Below, piece after piece: positions 1 to 11,290 of a DNA stretch of 64,000 bases. The stretch covers positions 1,054,001-1,118,000 of the forward strand of contig NC_089559.1 in NCBI RefSeq assembly GCF_040115645.1, written 5' to 3'. Within the stretch, counting starts at the first letter, position 1. Every line of letters starts with the position of its first letter. A program made the translations under genes and the position numbers. Source of the DNA: Euwallacea fornicatus. Its lineage: Eukaryota > Arthropoda > Insecta > Coleoptera > Curculionidae. The notes under the pieces are model-generated. The model had not been told where the DNA came from. It made no database searches and worked only from the letters and a program-made list of their open reading frames with translations.

Positions 1-63
1 TCATATTCGAAACTAGACGATTCGATTCTGTCTGTGATTCTGAATTTTTTTTTCATACCCACG

Positions 64-561
64 CTATGTTGATTTTTCTACATAAAATTTGACAATGTTG
101 AACGATGTCGCACAAATCTGATTCGTATCAGGAAGAATTTGATAAGAAAAGGACAAAAAATCAGGAAAAAAGCCCGCCTTCGCCCCAGTGAATTTTGACA
201 ATTCCTCAGGTTTGACAATCGTGCTACGTATATTATTATCTCCCTTGGCCTTTGATAGCTCGTAGAGATTTCTTTTAAAAATTGTAATTTGGAACGATAT
301 TGTAAAAGTCATGGTCATACTAAGAGCGGTTTGAAAAAAACCGGCGTCAAAAATGCATGCTGGGTTTAAGAAGTACGGCACGTCACTGTCTGTCTTAAGG
401 TTCCAAAGTTCATAAAGACTCTTGTATGCATATTGGACAGTTTCAAACTTAACCGATTTCCTCAAATATAAATCAGTGGCGGAGCCGTCCCTCATTGGAA
501 TGAAAATAAGAGAATGAATTTGACAGGAAATACTCGAAAAGAGGGGACAAATTGGCAACAT
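64..561 (-). CDS. Unidentified 165-codon open frame, possible divergent gene
   Basis: An uninterrupted frame of 165 codons runs leftwards from an ATG at 561 to a stop at 64; an in-frame ATG at 501 is an alternative start. The protein is not low-complexity and has a mixed hydrophobic stretch near its middle (around ALSMTMTFTISFQITIF), but I do not recognise a family. It faces away from the XYLB gene whose first codon is at 1095, so the gap between them could be a shared promoter. I see no clear splice sites or poly(A) signal to confirm it. Frames of this length arise by chance a few times in 64 kb of this composition, so it may be spurious or one exon of a larger gene. Confidence 0.3.
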   Translation of the reverse strand: MLPICPLFSSISCQIHSLIFIPMRDGSATDLYLRKSVKFETVQYAYKSLYELWNLKTDSDVPYFLNPACIFDAGFFQTALSMTMTFTISFQITIFKRNLYELSKAKGDNNIRSTIVKPEELSKFTGAKAGFFPDFLSFSYQILPDTNQICATSFNIVKFYVEKST

Positions 562-1094
562 CGCGGCTATTTTCGAAAATGGTTGTCGCTTTTTGACAGC
601 GCTCGCACGCTACCAGCGTTAACACGGTGGGACAGTGTTGCCGGATGCGGCAAAAAATTAAGAAGTTTGGGTATTTTTTTCTTTCAGATCCAAGATGTAT
701 TACAAGATGTGTCTCCACATTACAGCCTTTGTACTAAAATAAACCAATTTCATTTTAATCTAACTATATCATCAACGCGTTGACCCATCGCACAACCTCT
801 TGGCTTACTCTGCTTCGACCGTTCTCGCGGATTTCCGGGGAAAAAAATTAGTGAAAGCCGACGATTGAACGATTATCAACCGCTTCATGCCCACCACACT
901 TTGCGTCACTCATTCTGTAAACTCTGTGTTTGTTATTACATATTAGCGTTAGTCAGCGTGAAGCGTAGCGTCGACCCATGTAGCACCGTTATTCCACCAA
1001 GCTTATGTGGCTGTTTCAGGCGATTTCGACCGAGTTTCCAGGATAATTCCCGTGGTATAAGCTGCGCAGGAAGGAGACGAGTTTGCGCATCATC
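562..1094. other. Upstream region and 5' leader of XYLB
   Basis: No supported coding sequence. The stretch lies between the unidentified leftward frame and the first XYLB codon, so it should contain the XYLB promoter and 5' leader. I could not assign a TATA box, Inr or DPE with confidence. Short overlapping frames on both strands here look like chance. Confidence 0.4.
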
Positions 1095-4000
1095 ATGACA
1101 GAGGAACGTAGCTTTTTGGGAATTGACTTAAGCACCCAACAGGTGAGAAAACACGCTAAATGAGTCATTTTAATAGATGCAGCAATAATTGGTCTTGCGG
1201 TTATCGATAAAATGCGAGACCGCTCTTGATCTTGTGGGTCGATATTTCTTTGCGCGTGTCGCCAAAACATTTTATATGGAGTTTTCTATGGTTTCAAAAC
1301 AGAGTTATAAGGATTTATCTGCTCATTCGACTTATACGTGTAGATAAGAAAAATGTAAAACAAACATAATTTCGCCAATGTAAACTATACAGGATGATAG
1401 AAGAGGCAAAGTGGCAATAATGAAGAAGTACTAAATAAACTGAGAAAAAAGTGAGAAGTTTTTTTACCAAAGTTTCAGTTTTTTCCTGTATCTCAGGAAG
1501 CCATAGGAATTTTTCAAATTTCCAAACGGCAAACCATTGAACTCTAAACTGCGCACCTTTGCTCTAATTTAACCACCCTCGCGTCTATTATGATCATCGA
1601 GATCCTAATGGTTGAGCTCGAACGACGGCCACCCTGTGTACAGGTTGAGAAAGTACACTTTCAACAGCATCAACCCTATCGATCAATTACACATTTTTCA
1701 AGCTTTTGCAAAAATATTATAGTTTACACGCTGTGACAAATTTTCCTGTTTCTTTCAGCTCAAAGCGGCCATTGTCAATGATAACTTGGAAATTCTCCAT
1801 GAAGCTTCCGTAATTTTCGAAACTGATCTACCGGAATTCCGATCTCAAGGTGGAGCTGTGATAGATAAATATGACCCCAACTATATTACCGGTAAATTGT
1901 AATTGATATTCAATTTTGCAGTGTTCAAAAAACCTACTTGATATCTTTTCTACATAAAGGACCAAAAGTCCCTCATAAACTTGTTAAAAATTGAAGGAAA
2001 TATTTATCATGAAAATGCTGAAATACTTCAAACATTATTTTTATTTGTGAAATTTTCACGTAACAGACATACATATATACAGGGTTACCCATGAACTGAA
2101 TGAATATACTTTTTTATTTTTTTCTTATAGAACTCCATGTATATTATGACATTTTTGAGTTCTATAAAAAAATTTAAATATATTTTATGTAACATGCCCA
2201 CACCCAAATTCAAAAGTTTTTGAAAAAAATTAAAAAAAATAGAAATGACGATAGAACTATTAACACTTAAAAAATAACAATATAAACTAGTATGATTTAA
2301 AGTATTAAATGTGTTAACTGTGACTTCTTCTTGACAGTGGGCAAGCCGCAATTCAAATTTCTCAAGAATGTTTCTTATCACTTGAAGAGGTATTCGTTAA
2401 GCTTCTTGACTAACTTTATTTCTTAACCCTTCTATATTGTTGGGCATTTTTAAATACACCATATGTTTCAGATGACCCCATAAAAAAGTCTATAGGGGTC
2501 AAGTCGGGTGATCTAGCAGTCTATTCTAATTGCCATATTGCGCAAATATTTAAATAATTATTTAATGTCGAAATGGGTGTGTTACGTAAAATATGTTCAT
2601 AATTTCTCAAAGAACTAAAAAAATATGATAATGTACAAGTGGTTCCGTAAGAAAAAATGGAAAAGTACATTTATCTATTACATGGGTAACACGGTACACT
2701 GTTACCTCAAAAAAATGTACAACCAAAAGCAATACTTCACGTGTTCTAGCATTTTCATGAAAATTATTTTCTTCGATTTTTAACGAATTTATACGGAACT
2801 TTTAGTCCTTTGTGTACGTGAATTTGTAAACAATACACGAACGTGCCTCTTTGATTTTCTTCCATAAATCTGTTTGCAAATTTGGCATTAACGATTTCGC
2901 AGGTTTTTGAACAAACTCAAATGTGATTTTATGTTTTTCGGGCATCTCGGTACGTTATAATTTAAGTGTGCAAGAAAGCCTTTAAAACATGTGCGACACG
3001 TTAGAACTTGATTCGCTGCATATTTGTTTACAAACTGCAAACCCGAACCGACATGATTTTGCTTCTAACTAATCTTCTAAACGTAATTAATTATACCGAA
3101 CCTGAAGGGACTTTATCAATTTACCCACAAATAGCTGATTTGTTTACTTTCAGCACCCGTCATGATGTGGGTGAAAGCCTTTGATATCATTATGGACAGA
3201 CTAATTGTAGTTGGTGCTGACTTCTCCCGAATTGCGGCCATTAGTGGGTCAGCACAGGTACATTATTATATAAATTAGGGAAGTTTAACATCGTAATCTC
3301 TCCATCATAGCAACATGGGTCAGTTTATTGGCAAAAGGGAGCTGGGGAAACCTTGGACAATTTAGATTCAGGCCAGTTCTTACACGAGCAACTCAGTCAC
3401 TGCTTTTCCATCACCAACAGTCCTATATGGATGGACAGCAGTACCACCAAGCAATGTAGGGAGTTGGAGGAGGTTGTGGGAGGACCTGAGGTATACGACA
3501 AATGACCGTTTTCTTCTTTTACGTTTTTCATTAAAAAATATAAGGAATTGGCGAGGATAACAGGGTCTAGGGCATATGAGAGATTCACTGGGGCGCAGAT
3601 TGCAAAAATCTATCAAAATCGGCCAGATGCTTACAAAAACACTGAAGTATGTTTTTTTCGATGTAGAAGAAGCTTCCAGCTTCTTACTTTAAAAATATTT
3701 CAGCGAATTTCCGTTGTGAGTAGCTTCGTGGCCAGTATTTTCCTGGGCAAAATCGCCCCCATCGACCTCACAGACGGCTCTGGAATGAATTTAATGGACA
3801 TCAGAAGCAAAACATGGCATCAGCCTCTTTTAGATGCTTGCGCATTGAATCTTAAGGAAAAACTAGGGCTGCCAGTCCCATCCACTACCAACATAGGTCC
3901 AGTTTCCAGTTACTTTACCGAACGATACCATTTCTCCCCCAACTGCCGAGTTATAGCCTGCATGGGAGATAATGCAGGATCTTTAGTAGGTAATTTTTTC

Positions 4001-5610
4001 CCGTAGTTTCTTAGAGATTTTCGACCATCAAAAATGTCCAGGAATGGGACTTTCCGAGGGCTGGTTGGCAGTGAGCTTAGGAACCAGTGATACCGCCTTT
4101 CTGTGGCTGACAGAACCTAAGTTGGTGCTTGATGGACATGTGATTTGTAACGCCATAGATGAAAATGCTTATATGGCCTTGTTGTGCTTCAAAAATGGGT
4201 CTTTGACCAGGAAGAGGATCAGGAATAGCTGTGCGGAAGGATCTTGGGATATTTTCAACCAGTTATTAGAGAGCACCCCAAGAGGGAATTTTGGAAATAT
4301 GGGTTAGAAATACTAAGTTAAAAGAAATGCAAACCTCTTAGTATTTATTATTTTAGGGTTGTATTATGACGTAAACGAAATTCTCCCCTTTCTAAAGGGT
4401 GATTTTCGGTTCAGTAAGACTCAACGCGTGGCGAAATTTTCCAGCTTGGAGGTGGAGGTGAGAGCATGTGTTGAAGGACAGTTTATCGCCATGAGGTCCT
4501 ATGCGGAAGAGTTTGGGTTAAATATTGGTAGGTTTGAAAGATCAAAACGTTCAAATTTATATTTTCTCTGATTTCAAAGGGGAGGGGGTCCGAATATTGG
4601 CCACGGGGGGTGCTTCGCAGAATAAGGCCATATTGCAAGTTTTAGCGGATGTGTTTAATTCTCCTGTATATGTTCAGGTAAGTTTAGTCCGATTAGGGGG
4701 AAATTGCGCATATTGCTTTGAACGACTCGAAATAATTGCGACTTATCTAATAACTAATGGAGATATTTTTAGCAAATATGACACCAACTTCAGTGCTTAT
4801 CTCAAGAGTTCAGATGTTAAGAAAAATCACGATATAAGCGTCGACAGTGGTTAATTACTAATAGAGTGCTTACAAGAAATAAATCTACGAAGGGCCTTTG
4901 CTTGAAAGCTCCTTTAAGTTACACATTTTTATCTTCCATCTACATTTCCAGATCTTTTTTGTCCCTCGTTCGTCATCGGAACTTATCCAAAATTGTTCTT
5001 CAATCTGAAATAAATGTCGAGATTTATAAAGATTTAGAATGATTGTGCAGGAGTTGCTTTTACTATACGGGGTGTACCTCGTTAAACTTTAAAAGTTGGT
5101 TCCACACGTCGAGTTCTATTAAAAATTTAAAATAAAAAATATCAGAAAACTTAGTCCACTTCGAGAAAATTTAATTTTTTTATTTTTGAGGACTGGACGT
5201 GTTTTGTAATCTAAATGTCCTCGTGTCTTCCTTTGCATTGCCGCTACAAAAATTTTAATATTACCATCGAAAAGCCACTTAAATTTACTATTTTCAACAA
5301 CCATTGTGAGGTCAACTTATTTGCCCTTTGTACATGTTTCAGGGACCTGAACGTTTTTATTATCTAGTCAAAATCAAAAAGTACCATTATGGCATTTTCC
5401 CCATTCCAGGACGCCGCCAACTCCGCCATGCTGGGTTCAGCCATTAATGCAAAACATGGCTTAAAGGGTACCAAATACGAGGAGATAATTGCATCTCTGG
5501 CCAAACCCCACAAAGTGTGTGATCCATATCCAGATTCCGACGAAATCTACCCGTCCATGACTGCGCGATATAGGGAAATTGTTCAGGAATTACTCGCGGA
5601 GCGACAATAG
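1095..5610 (+). CDS. XYLB: Xylulose kinase (D-xylulokinase), ten exons, complete
   Basis: Phosphorylates D-xylulose to xylulose 5-phosphate in the cytosol, at the end of the glucuronate-xylulose route, feeding the pentose phosphate pathway. Exons: 1095-1142, 1759-1891, 3154-3257, 3311-3490, 3545-3646, 3704-3989, 4042-4302, 4357-4527, 4580-4677, 5410-5610. They sum to 1584 nt (527 residues; human about 536) and all junctions keep phase with GT-AG ends. FGGY-kinase landmarks are present: LGIDLSTQQ (8-16), WMDSSTT, SRAYERFTG, DGSGMNL (near 213), GDNAGSL with the probable catalytic Asp at about 278, SLGTSDT, LLCFKNGS, and LATGGASQN of the ATP-binding C-terminal domain. The start is the first ATG, directly before the conserved glycine loop. 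An AATAAA lies at 5721-5726, 110 nt past the stop. Intron 2 holds a transposon. A decayed second copy of exon 10 lies downstream. Likely a functional gene. Confidence 0.93.
1951..2815 (-). mobile_element. Decayed mariner-like element in XYLB intron 2
   Basis: The outer arms (about 1951-2095 and 2665-2815) are imperfect inverted repeats of about 140 bp. Both contain TCATGAAAATGCT, and at the inner end GGGTTACCCATG on the left faces CATGGGTAACAC on the right. Between them, the - strand reads RSPDLTPIDFF at about 2500-2470, then at 2381-2300 a tail related to the usual C-terminus of insect mariner-superfamily transposases (FELRLAHCQEEVTVNTFNTL). Frames are broken and the catalytic core is absent, so it is dead. 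It belongs to the same transposase type as remnants at 29.0, 44.9 and 60.9 kb. Confidence 0.7.
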
Positions 5611-5720
5611 TGTTTATTTCAAGGAGGAAAAGTGGGGTACAAATTCCAAAATTACAAAATAGTTAGGAAAATGTATGTTATGGGTTTATTATTAATTAAA
5701 TTTTATTAAAACTTTCAGCT

Positions 5721-5726
5721 AATAAA
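5721..5726 (+). terminator. Poly(A) signal of XYLB
   Basis: AATAAA, 110 nt after the XYLB stop codon. It is the first such hexamer downstream of the last exon. The XYLB 3' end therefore probably lies inside the left copy of the local duplication. Confidence 0.6.
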
Positions 5727-5749
5727 AGATAGACTATTAACTACACAGT

Positions 5750-5825
5750 TGCTTGTTTCTATCCGCTCTCTGCTCGAAGTTGAAGCTGCGTTTCCCGATT
5801 ATGGTAACTGAGAGTTTTTAAAAAA
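5750..5825 (-). pseudogene. Decayed copy of the SF3A1 last exon
   Basis: Read against the true SF3A1 last exon (6328-6429), this stretch keeps the same order of short matches on the + strand: TTTCT-TCC-GC-CTCTCT, GAAGTTG, a GC-rich core, GGTTATG-like and AA-GAGTTTT, displaced by about 580 bp. Small indels and a lost reading frame show it is dead. It lies just past the XYLB poly(A) signal and forms the right part of the left duplication unit. Confidence 0.65.
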
Positions 5826-5983
5826 TCAAAAGTGAATTAATAAAATATAATTAAAAATAAAATTCGACTTTGGTATGTGCAAGATTATTTTATCGCGATG
5901 ACGAGTTTAAAAAAAAAATAACAATATACTTTTTTACCATCTATTTAAAATCAAATACCAACACTAAATTTCTTTCGTTCCAA

Positions 5984-6183
5984 AACGCCGCTAGCTCCGC
6001 TTTACTGAGTTCAGCCATTAACGCAACAAATGCCTTGATCGGCATCAAATACGAAGAAACAATCGCATCTCTGGATAAATTTCCAAAAATATGCAATCCC
6101 TATTCAGATTTCAAGGCAATCTACCCATCCATAACTGCTTGATTCAGGGAAATTATGAGGGAATTACTCATAGCGAAACATAG
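5984..6183 (+). pseudogene. Decayed duplicate of XYLB exon 10
   Basis: Translation in frame gives NAASSALLSSAINA, then GIKYEETIASLDK, then NPYSDFKAIYPSITA, which tracks the true last exon (DAANSAMLGSAINA, GTKYEEIIASLAK, DPYPDSDEIYPSMTA) residue by residue at an offset of 574 bp. It has a premature TGA where the real exon reads CGA, and the splice acceptor (CCAG in the functional copy) has become CCAA. A few in-frame changes hit the conserved GSA motif. It is unlikely to be spliced into XYLB. Confidence 0.88.
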
Positions 6184-6222
6184 TTTGCAATAATATTTTG
6201 AGGGCTAAAAGTACAATTTAAA

Positions 6223-6228
6223 TTTATT
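6223..6228 (-). terminator. Poly(A) signal of SF3A1
   Basis: AATAAA on the - strand (TTTATT on +), about 100 nt beyond the SF3A1 stop. The SF3A1 3' UTR therefore ends against the dead XYLB exon copy. Confidence 0.55.
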
Positions 6229-6327
6229 CCAAAATTAGAGGTTAATTGTAAAATTATGTTTTAGTATTTTGTTAATGATGACTCCTGTGAAAATGTATCG
6301 AAGAGAAGTCTTAAAAATAATGAAAAT

Positions 6328-9300
6328 CTATTTCTTCCTGCCGCCTCTCTCCTTCAATTGAAGTTGGATTACAGCGCCGCCGGTTATGTTGTAATAACCA
6401 AGAGTGTTTTGGTCTTTGAAGAACATTCCCTAAAACAATGAATTAGATTTTCTACACAATATGGATAATTTAAGTATATTTCTAGACCGAGGGGAAAATC
6501 ACATTTGAAAACCAAAATTTTCATTTTGAAACACAAGGAACCCAAATTCTCGAAAATTAAAGTTCTTCAAGATGTTTTGAAACTCAGTAAATTCTTTTTT
6601 TTAATAATTGATACTCTAGAGCTTTCAATTCAACTAGCAACATTACCTATCTAAGTCTAAGACGATCTTGTCCAATTTTGTATTTGTCTTGTCTTCCAAT
6701 GAAAAGTAGAAGTTGTTGTTGAAAATTTTAAATTTTGACAGGATTACTTATAGTCTTCCATATTTGTATATATTTCGCAGCGAGCATCCTCATCGTTAGT
6801 GAAATTTGACACTAAACTTAGCAACCATGCAAAGCGTAACGGTGCTAAGTCCTGATATACATTTTTGCCTAATTTTACTTCATTGCCTCGCGTAGCGAAG
6901 TTTGTGGACCAAGATGTGAAAAGATTTATTCTGGTTTGGTGCAATTCTCACCAATTCATGTGTGATTTTCGTCACAAATTCCAGATTAATCGACTTTTTA
7001 ACTCCAGATAACTCACATCAAAAAATAATTTCTGTTTCGCCGGCGGCATGCTCAGCTCTTCCTGTATTTTTGCCTTCAAATTGGCTACGCTTTCAGTCAA
7101 TGGTAGAGTGTACGCCAACATTTGCCCATTCAATTTCCATTCGCTCTTTTCGGGCATCATGGGAATGGCCACCTTGATGCCTATAGGCCCCTAAATTTTT
7201 TCAAATTAAAACGAAAATTTTCTAATATTTTGTGTTTTCCTACAGGGTTTCTGGCTACGAAAATTTCCTCTGGGATTAGGGAGTCTTCGTTGCGCATTTT
7301 TTTGTTAGCCGGCTCGTCCTCGCTTGCAACTTCGATCGAATGCTTCATGGGCATGTTAAGGGGCGTGCCCATGGGCGGAGGCATGGGTGTCACAAAACCC
7401 GTCATCGGCGGTGCTGGCACTGATTTGAAATTGCAAAATTTCAGTTAATCAATGACGAAACATAGAACATGTTTCTAATAGAAACGTTTAATTATCTGGG
7501 GTTGGTTCGTTTTTACTTACTCATAAGTGGCGGGCGCATCGTCGGCATTGGAGGTGCGGGCATCATCATAATGGGCGATTGAGCAGTTAAAATTGGCGGC
7601 TGTACAGGCATCGAAATAGGTTGCGGTGCCGCTGATTGCGTTATCACCGGAGGCTTAGGTGGCTAAATAAAAAAATTACAGTAGTAAAGTTTTTTTAACA
7701 CTCACTTTAGAGTTAAATTATTAATAGGTTGTTACCTGCGGAGGAGCAGGCGGCTGCTTGATAACAGGTGGCTGCGGAATTTTAAGTTTAGTTACTGTTC
7801 CGGTGACATTCTTTGGCCCTATTTTCTCCTTTTCCTCATCCGGCAACAGACCTTTGACTTTATGAATCTGATGAATTTGCTCCTCTAGAGTAATGTTGGC
7901 CCTTGCGGCTCTTGTTGCTGCTTCAACACTTGAAGTGTGCCCATCCCATGTAACTTTTTCATCTTTCCTCGTTTCTTCTTCTCCAATTTTCTTACCTATA
8001 TATTAGAAATTGAAACAAATATCTAAAAAGTTACAACAAATAATTTACCAATAGCAGTTTCTTCATCTCCCACTCCGAAAATATCCGTACGTCTCTCCGC
8101 TAAAAGCTTCAAACTAGCCTCAATTGCAGTTCCTTGGGCATAAACGGTATCTTGATTCATCTAAAAATCAATAAAACATTATTTACAGTTCCCATAAATT
8201 CTTATACTTCACCTTATCTGTAACGTGCTTATCCCTCTGTTCCACCCATCTTGGGTCCAACAATCCAATACGCATGTGCTCCTGCACTTTACTTGCAGGG
8301 ATTTTCTCCCCTGTAATGGGAGACACCAAATAATCATCACCTACAGTGGGTCTGGTGACTTTCACCGCTTGTTTAGGGTCGTATTTCTTAACCAAAACCT
8401 TATCGGGAATGGGTGGCAATGGAGGCTGAATCGGTGGCTGTTCCTGAATCTCAGGTTCCTCATCCGAACTTTCCTCGTCCATGTCCTGGACCTGGTTGTT
8501 ATCTTTGGCGCCTTTACGAACTTGCATTGTAGTTCTATCCTCCATGTGACTAAGACCGGAAGACTAGAAAAGACCTTTAGATATTGTACAGAATAAAACT
8601 GAATAAAGACCTCAACAGGCGCTTCTTCTTCGTCACTCTCCAACTGCATCTCAATGTCCTCACCATCTTCAATTCTCTCTTGAATTAATAGCCTTGCTCC
8701 TACTTCCTCAGGGGTAGTGGGAGGGGGAAAATTACCCATTTCGAATGATTGATAATCTACTGTTTCCACCACCACAAAATCATGCCAATCAATTTGTGCA
8801 TAGGCAACTGAAAAATTGGATTTGAATGAGATTTTAAATTACAATGGACTATAAAAAGATCGCTATAAATTCATGTTTTATAGATCTCTTTATTTCAATA
8901 CAACTAACTTCTCTCTCTCTCTAAAATCTCCTCCTCTCTCGCCCTTTGGGCTTCCTGGTATTTCTGGTACTCAGCTCGGTACTTCGCGAGGTCTAAAACT
9001 GCTTGCGCACTCTTAACCTCATCACGAAGTTTTTGCTGCATGGTTTTAGGCGGAATTAATACCTAACGCAAACAAAATCCTTTGATCTGTGTTGATAAAA
9101 GAGATAAAACAGTAGCGACAGAATACCTTTGTGTATTGTTCCAGTAATTTGGTAAAGTACTGAAACAAAGAGTGTTGTGGTCTCAGAAAATCGAACTGAA
9201 AATTTCTCTGTTCTCGGTTCATTAACTGGGTAAGAAAAGCCCTGCCATTTCTTGCGACAAATTGCGCTGTGAGCTTGACTATGTCTCTATAAAACAAGTA

Positions 9301-10440
9301 AATTACATGGCCAATTTTGAAGCAAGAAGGGTTTCAAGGGCTTACAAATCTAAGGCCGAAATTGAGGGGGGATCAGCCACAAACTCAAAATCAGATGGAG
9401 GTTCTTTAGGAACAAAAGGCTGTTCTACTTGCTTCAAAATATCATGCTGCTTCTGCTGTTGGCTGGCAGATACTGTTAGCTTGGAAATTCCTTGGGAGAG
9501 TGTTGGCTCCTGGGCTATTAGTTACAGAATAACCTATTTTTTGCAAATCTTAATTTTCTTCAAAATACCTTACCTTTCCCTTCTTTAAATTCATTAACTT
9601 TATGTTGGTAATAAGCATGATATGGGTCCCCTGTATTGAGAAAATTAAATTTGGGGTTTCCCAGCTCATTTTGCCTGATTCGGGCCTCGAATTCTGGGCC
9701 ATTTCTCGCCACGAAACTTGCGGTTTTATCAACAATGTCTTTTTAAACTGTCAGGAAAATGTTGAATTTTACTAAAGTGCCCTTGTTGGTCATTCTAAAT
9801 GTAAAAATCAAGGGAAAACTGTCTACCAAAATACCTCTTTTTGAGCCAGAAATGATGAAAAAATGAAGTAGTATATCGCATGGTGTACAACTAGCTTTAT
9901 ATGTTATTTGTGACCAATTCTTATAAACCAATCAACTTTTATTTCAGCTGATCCTTATACCCTATTTCCATCAATAAGTTGGAAAATTAGATATCAGGTA
10001 ATATTGACCTATCACACCAAAACAAACAGTTTACTTTAAAAATGGGCATAAGCGGTCAATGTGGGAACAGGAGTAATAATTGTAATATGGTAATAGTTGG
10101 GACAATAACTAACGTAAATAACAAAGTTTATAAATCCCATTTCATGAATAATATCGCTGAGCAAAGCAATATATGCTGTACTGAAAAGATTCAATTTATC
10201 ATTGTTTCTGTTCCTTGTTAATGTTTTTAGTATACATTCTAAGGAGTTGGAAAATTTGCAATGGGATACATACACATATCACAAAGACGATACATTGAAG
10301 GGGTTTGAGGCATTATATTTAATATCCTAAAGCTATTAAAGGATACTTCTAACCTCTGGAGGGGGGTAAATAATCCCTACAACGGGATTAGCAGGTGCGG
10401 CGTCTTCATTGCCGTTGGTGGCAATCTCAATTGGGGGCAT
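6328..10440 (-). CDS. SF3A1: Splicing factor 3A subunit 1, thirteen exons, complete
   Basis: Subunit of the SF3a complex that completes the 17S U2 snRNP and prespliceosome A complex in the nucleus. Exons in order: 10440-10347, 9738-9574, 9514-9346, 9286-9127, 9062-8909, 8807-8611, 8563-8213, 8160-8049, 7995-7736, 7662-7521, 7419-7244, 7190-7017, 6429-6328. They total 2256 nt (751 residues; human 793) with consistent phase throughout. Domains: SURP1 (about 32-80, IVDKTASFVARNG), SURP2 (about 144-195, IVKLTAQFVARNG), the PRP21 region with FPPPTTPEE, acidic DEESSDEEPE, SPITGEKIPASK (about 394), a proline-rich middle, NKKMRNEDSLIPEE, and a C-terminal ubiquitin-like domain (about 661-751) ending KERGGRKK. 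Exon 1 to exon 2 uses donor A|gtatcc and acceptor aaaaag, restoring VRNIVDK. It converges on XYLB and diverges from the RING ligase gene. Apparently intact housekeeping gene. Confidence 0.95.
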
Positions 10441-11290
10441 TTTTCTTGGGAACGCCGGTTTTCACAGTGGCTAATTACGAACGATAGTTCACTTTTTGTT
10501 TTCAAACTAATTATTACGATCTATTTACAGGGAATGTTGGAAATGAATAGGAAATATAGACGCTTCTTCTGAAAAATTGACGTTGACGTAAAAATATTCA
10601 GTTTTTAGGTTAGATTTCACTGAAGCATCAAAACTAAGAATGACGTCATCCATTGGGCTAATCACCATTCAAACCTACTTATGTTGAGAACGTAAACAAA
10701 AGGTAATCAATTATAAATCATCATATATAGGGTGAGATCTAATAAAGTTGACAATTTTTTTTAATTACCTTGAAGGAAACTCTAGTAATAAATGATTTGA
10801 ATAGTTTATTGCCGTTACTGCCAACAAAGCAGTAGTATTTTAGGTATAAAAGTCTAGTTTTGTTAAGGGCAAACTAGAAAACGAAATGCCAAAAAATATT
10901 TAATTTAATGATAAACAATGTGCCTTTAATAATTACGTAAATTTCTCTCATCCTTTTCGAAGCTCTGAAAATAATTATAATATAAATTCCTAATTTGTAG
11001 TCATAGAATTCTCTTTTCTACAATATATACAATCTCAACGTAATTGTACTCGCCTACATAGATGCGTCACCCCCCCATACGTCATACGTCACCTGACACT
11101 TCACTAGAAACAAACTTCCAAATTGGCTACTAATGCTTCTTAAACGTTTTTATTAGCCCTTTAAAGAACCCTTTTTCTGTCACCCGCCACCTCCTTGCTG
11201 TCAAGAATCGAGAATAGAACATCAAATTGTGAAGTTCTTCACATAATCAGGATTCCTCACCTCATAATCGTTTAAAAGAAAATTGAGACT
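10441..11290. promoter_or_regulatory. Bidirectional intergenic region between SF3A1 and the RING ligase gene
   Basis: 850 bp separate the two start codons. It holds no supported coding sequence. Notable sites are a perfect palindromic CRE at 10641-10648 and an inverted CCAAT box (ATTGG) at 10652-10656. AT-rich sequence and scattered TACGTCA half-sites (near 11080-11090) follow. The arrangement fits a shared promoter for two housekeeping genes, but start sites are not visible. Confidence 0.5.
10641..10656. promoter_or_regulatory. CRE palindrome next to an inverted CCAAT box
   Basis: TGACGTCA at 10641-10648 is an exact cAMP-response-element consensus (ATF/CREB family). It is followed 3 bp later by ATTGG, the reverse of the CCAAT box bound by NF-Y. 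It is about 200 bp upstream of the SF3A1 start codon. Binding is inferred from sequence only. Confidence 0.5.

Noticed and set aside
4877..4882. AATAAA within XYLB intron 9 as a gene end
   Set aside because: The FGGY C-terminal exon at 5410-5610 continues the protein in phase, so the hexamer is intronic; premature use cannot be excluded.
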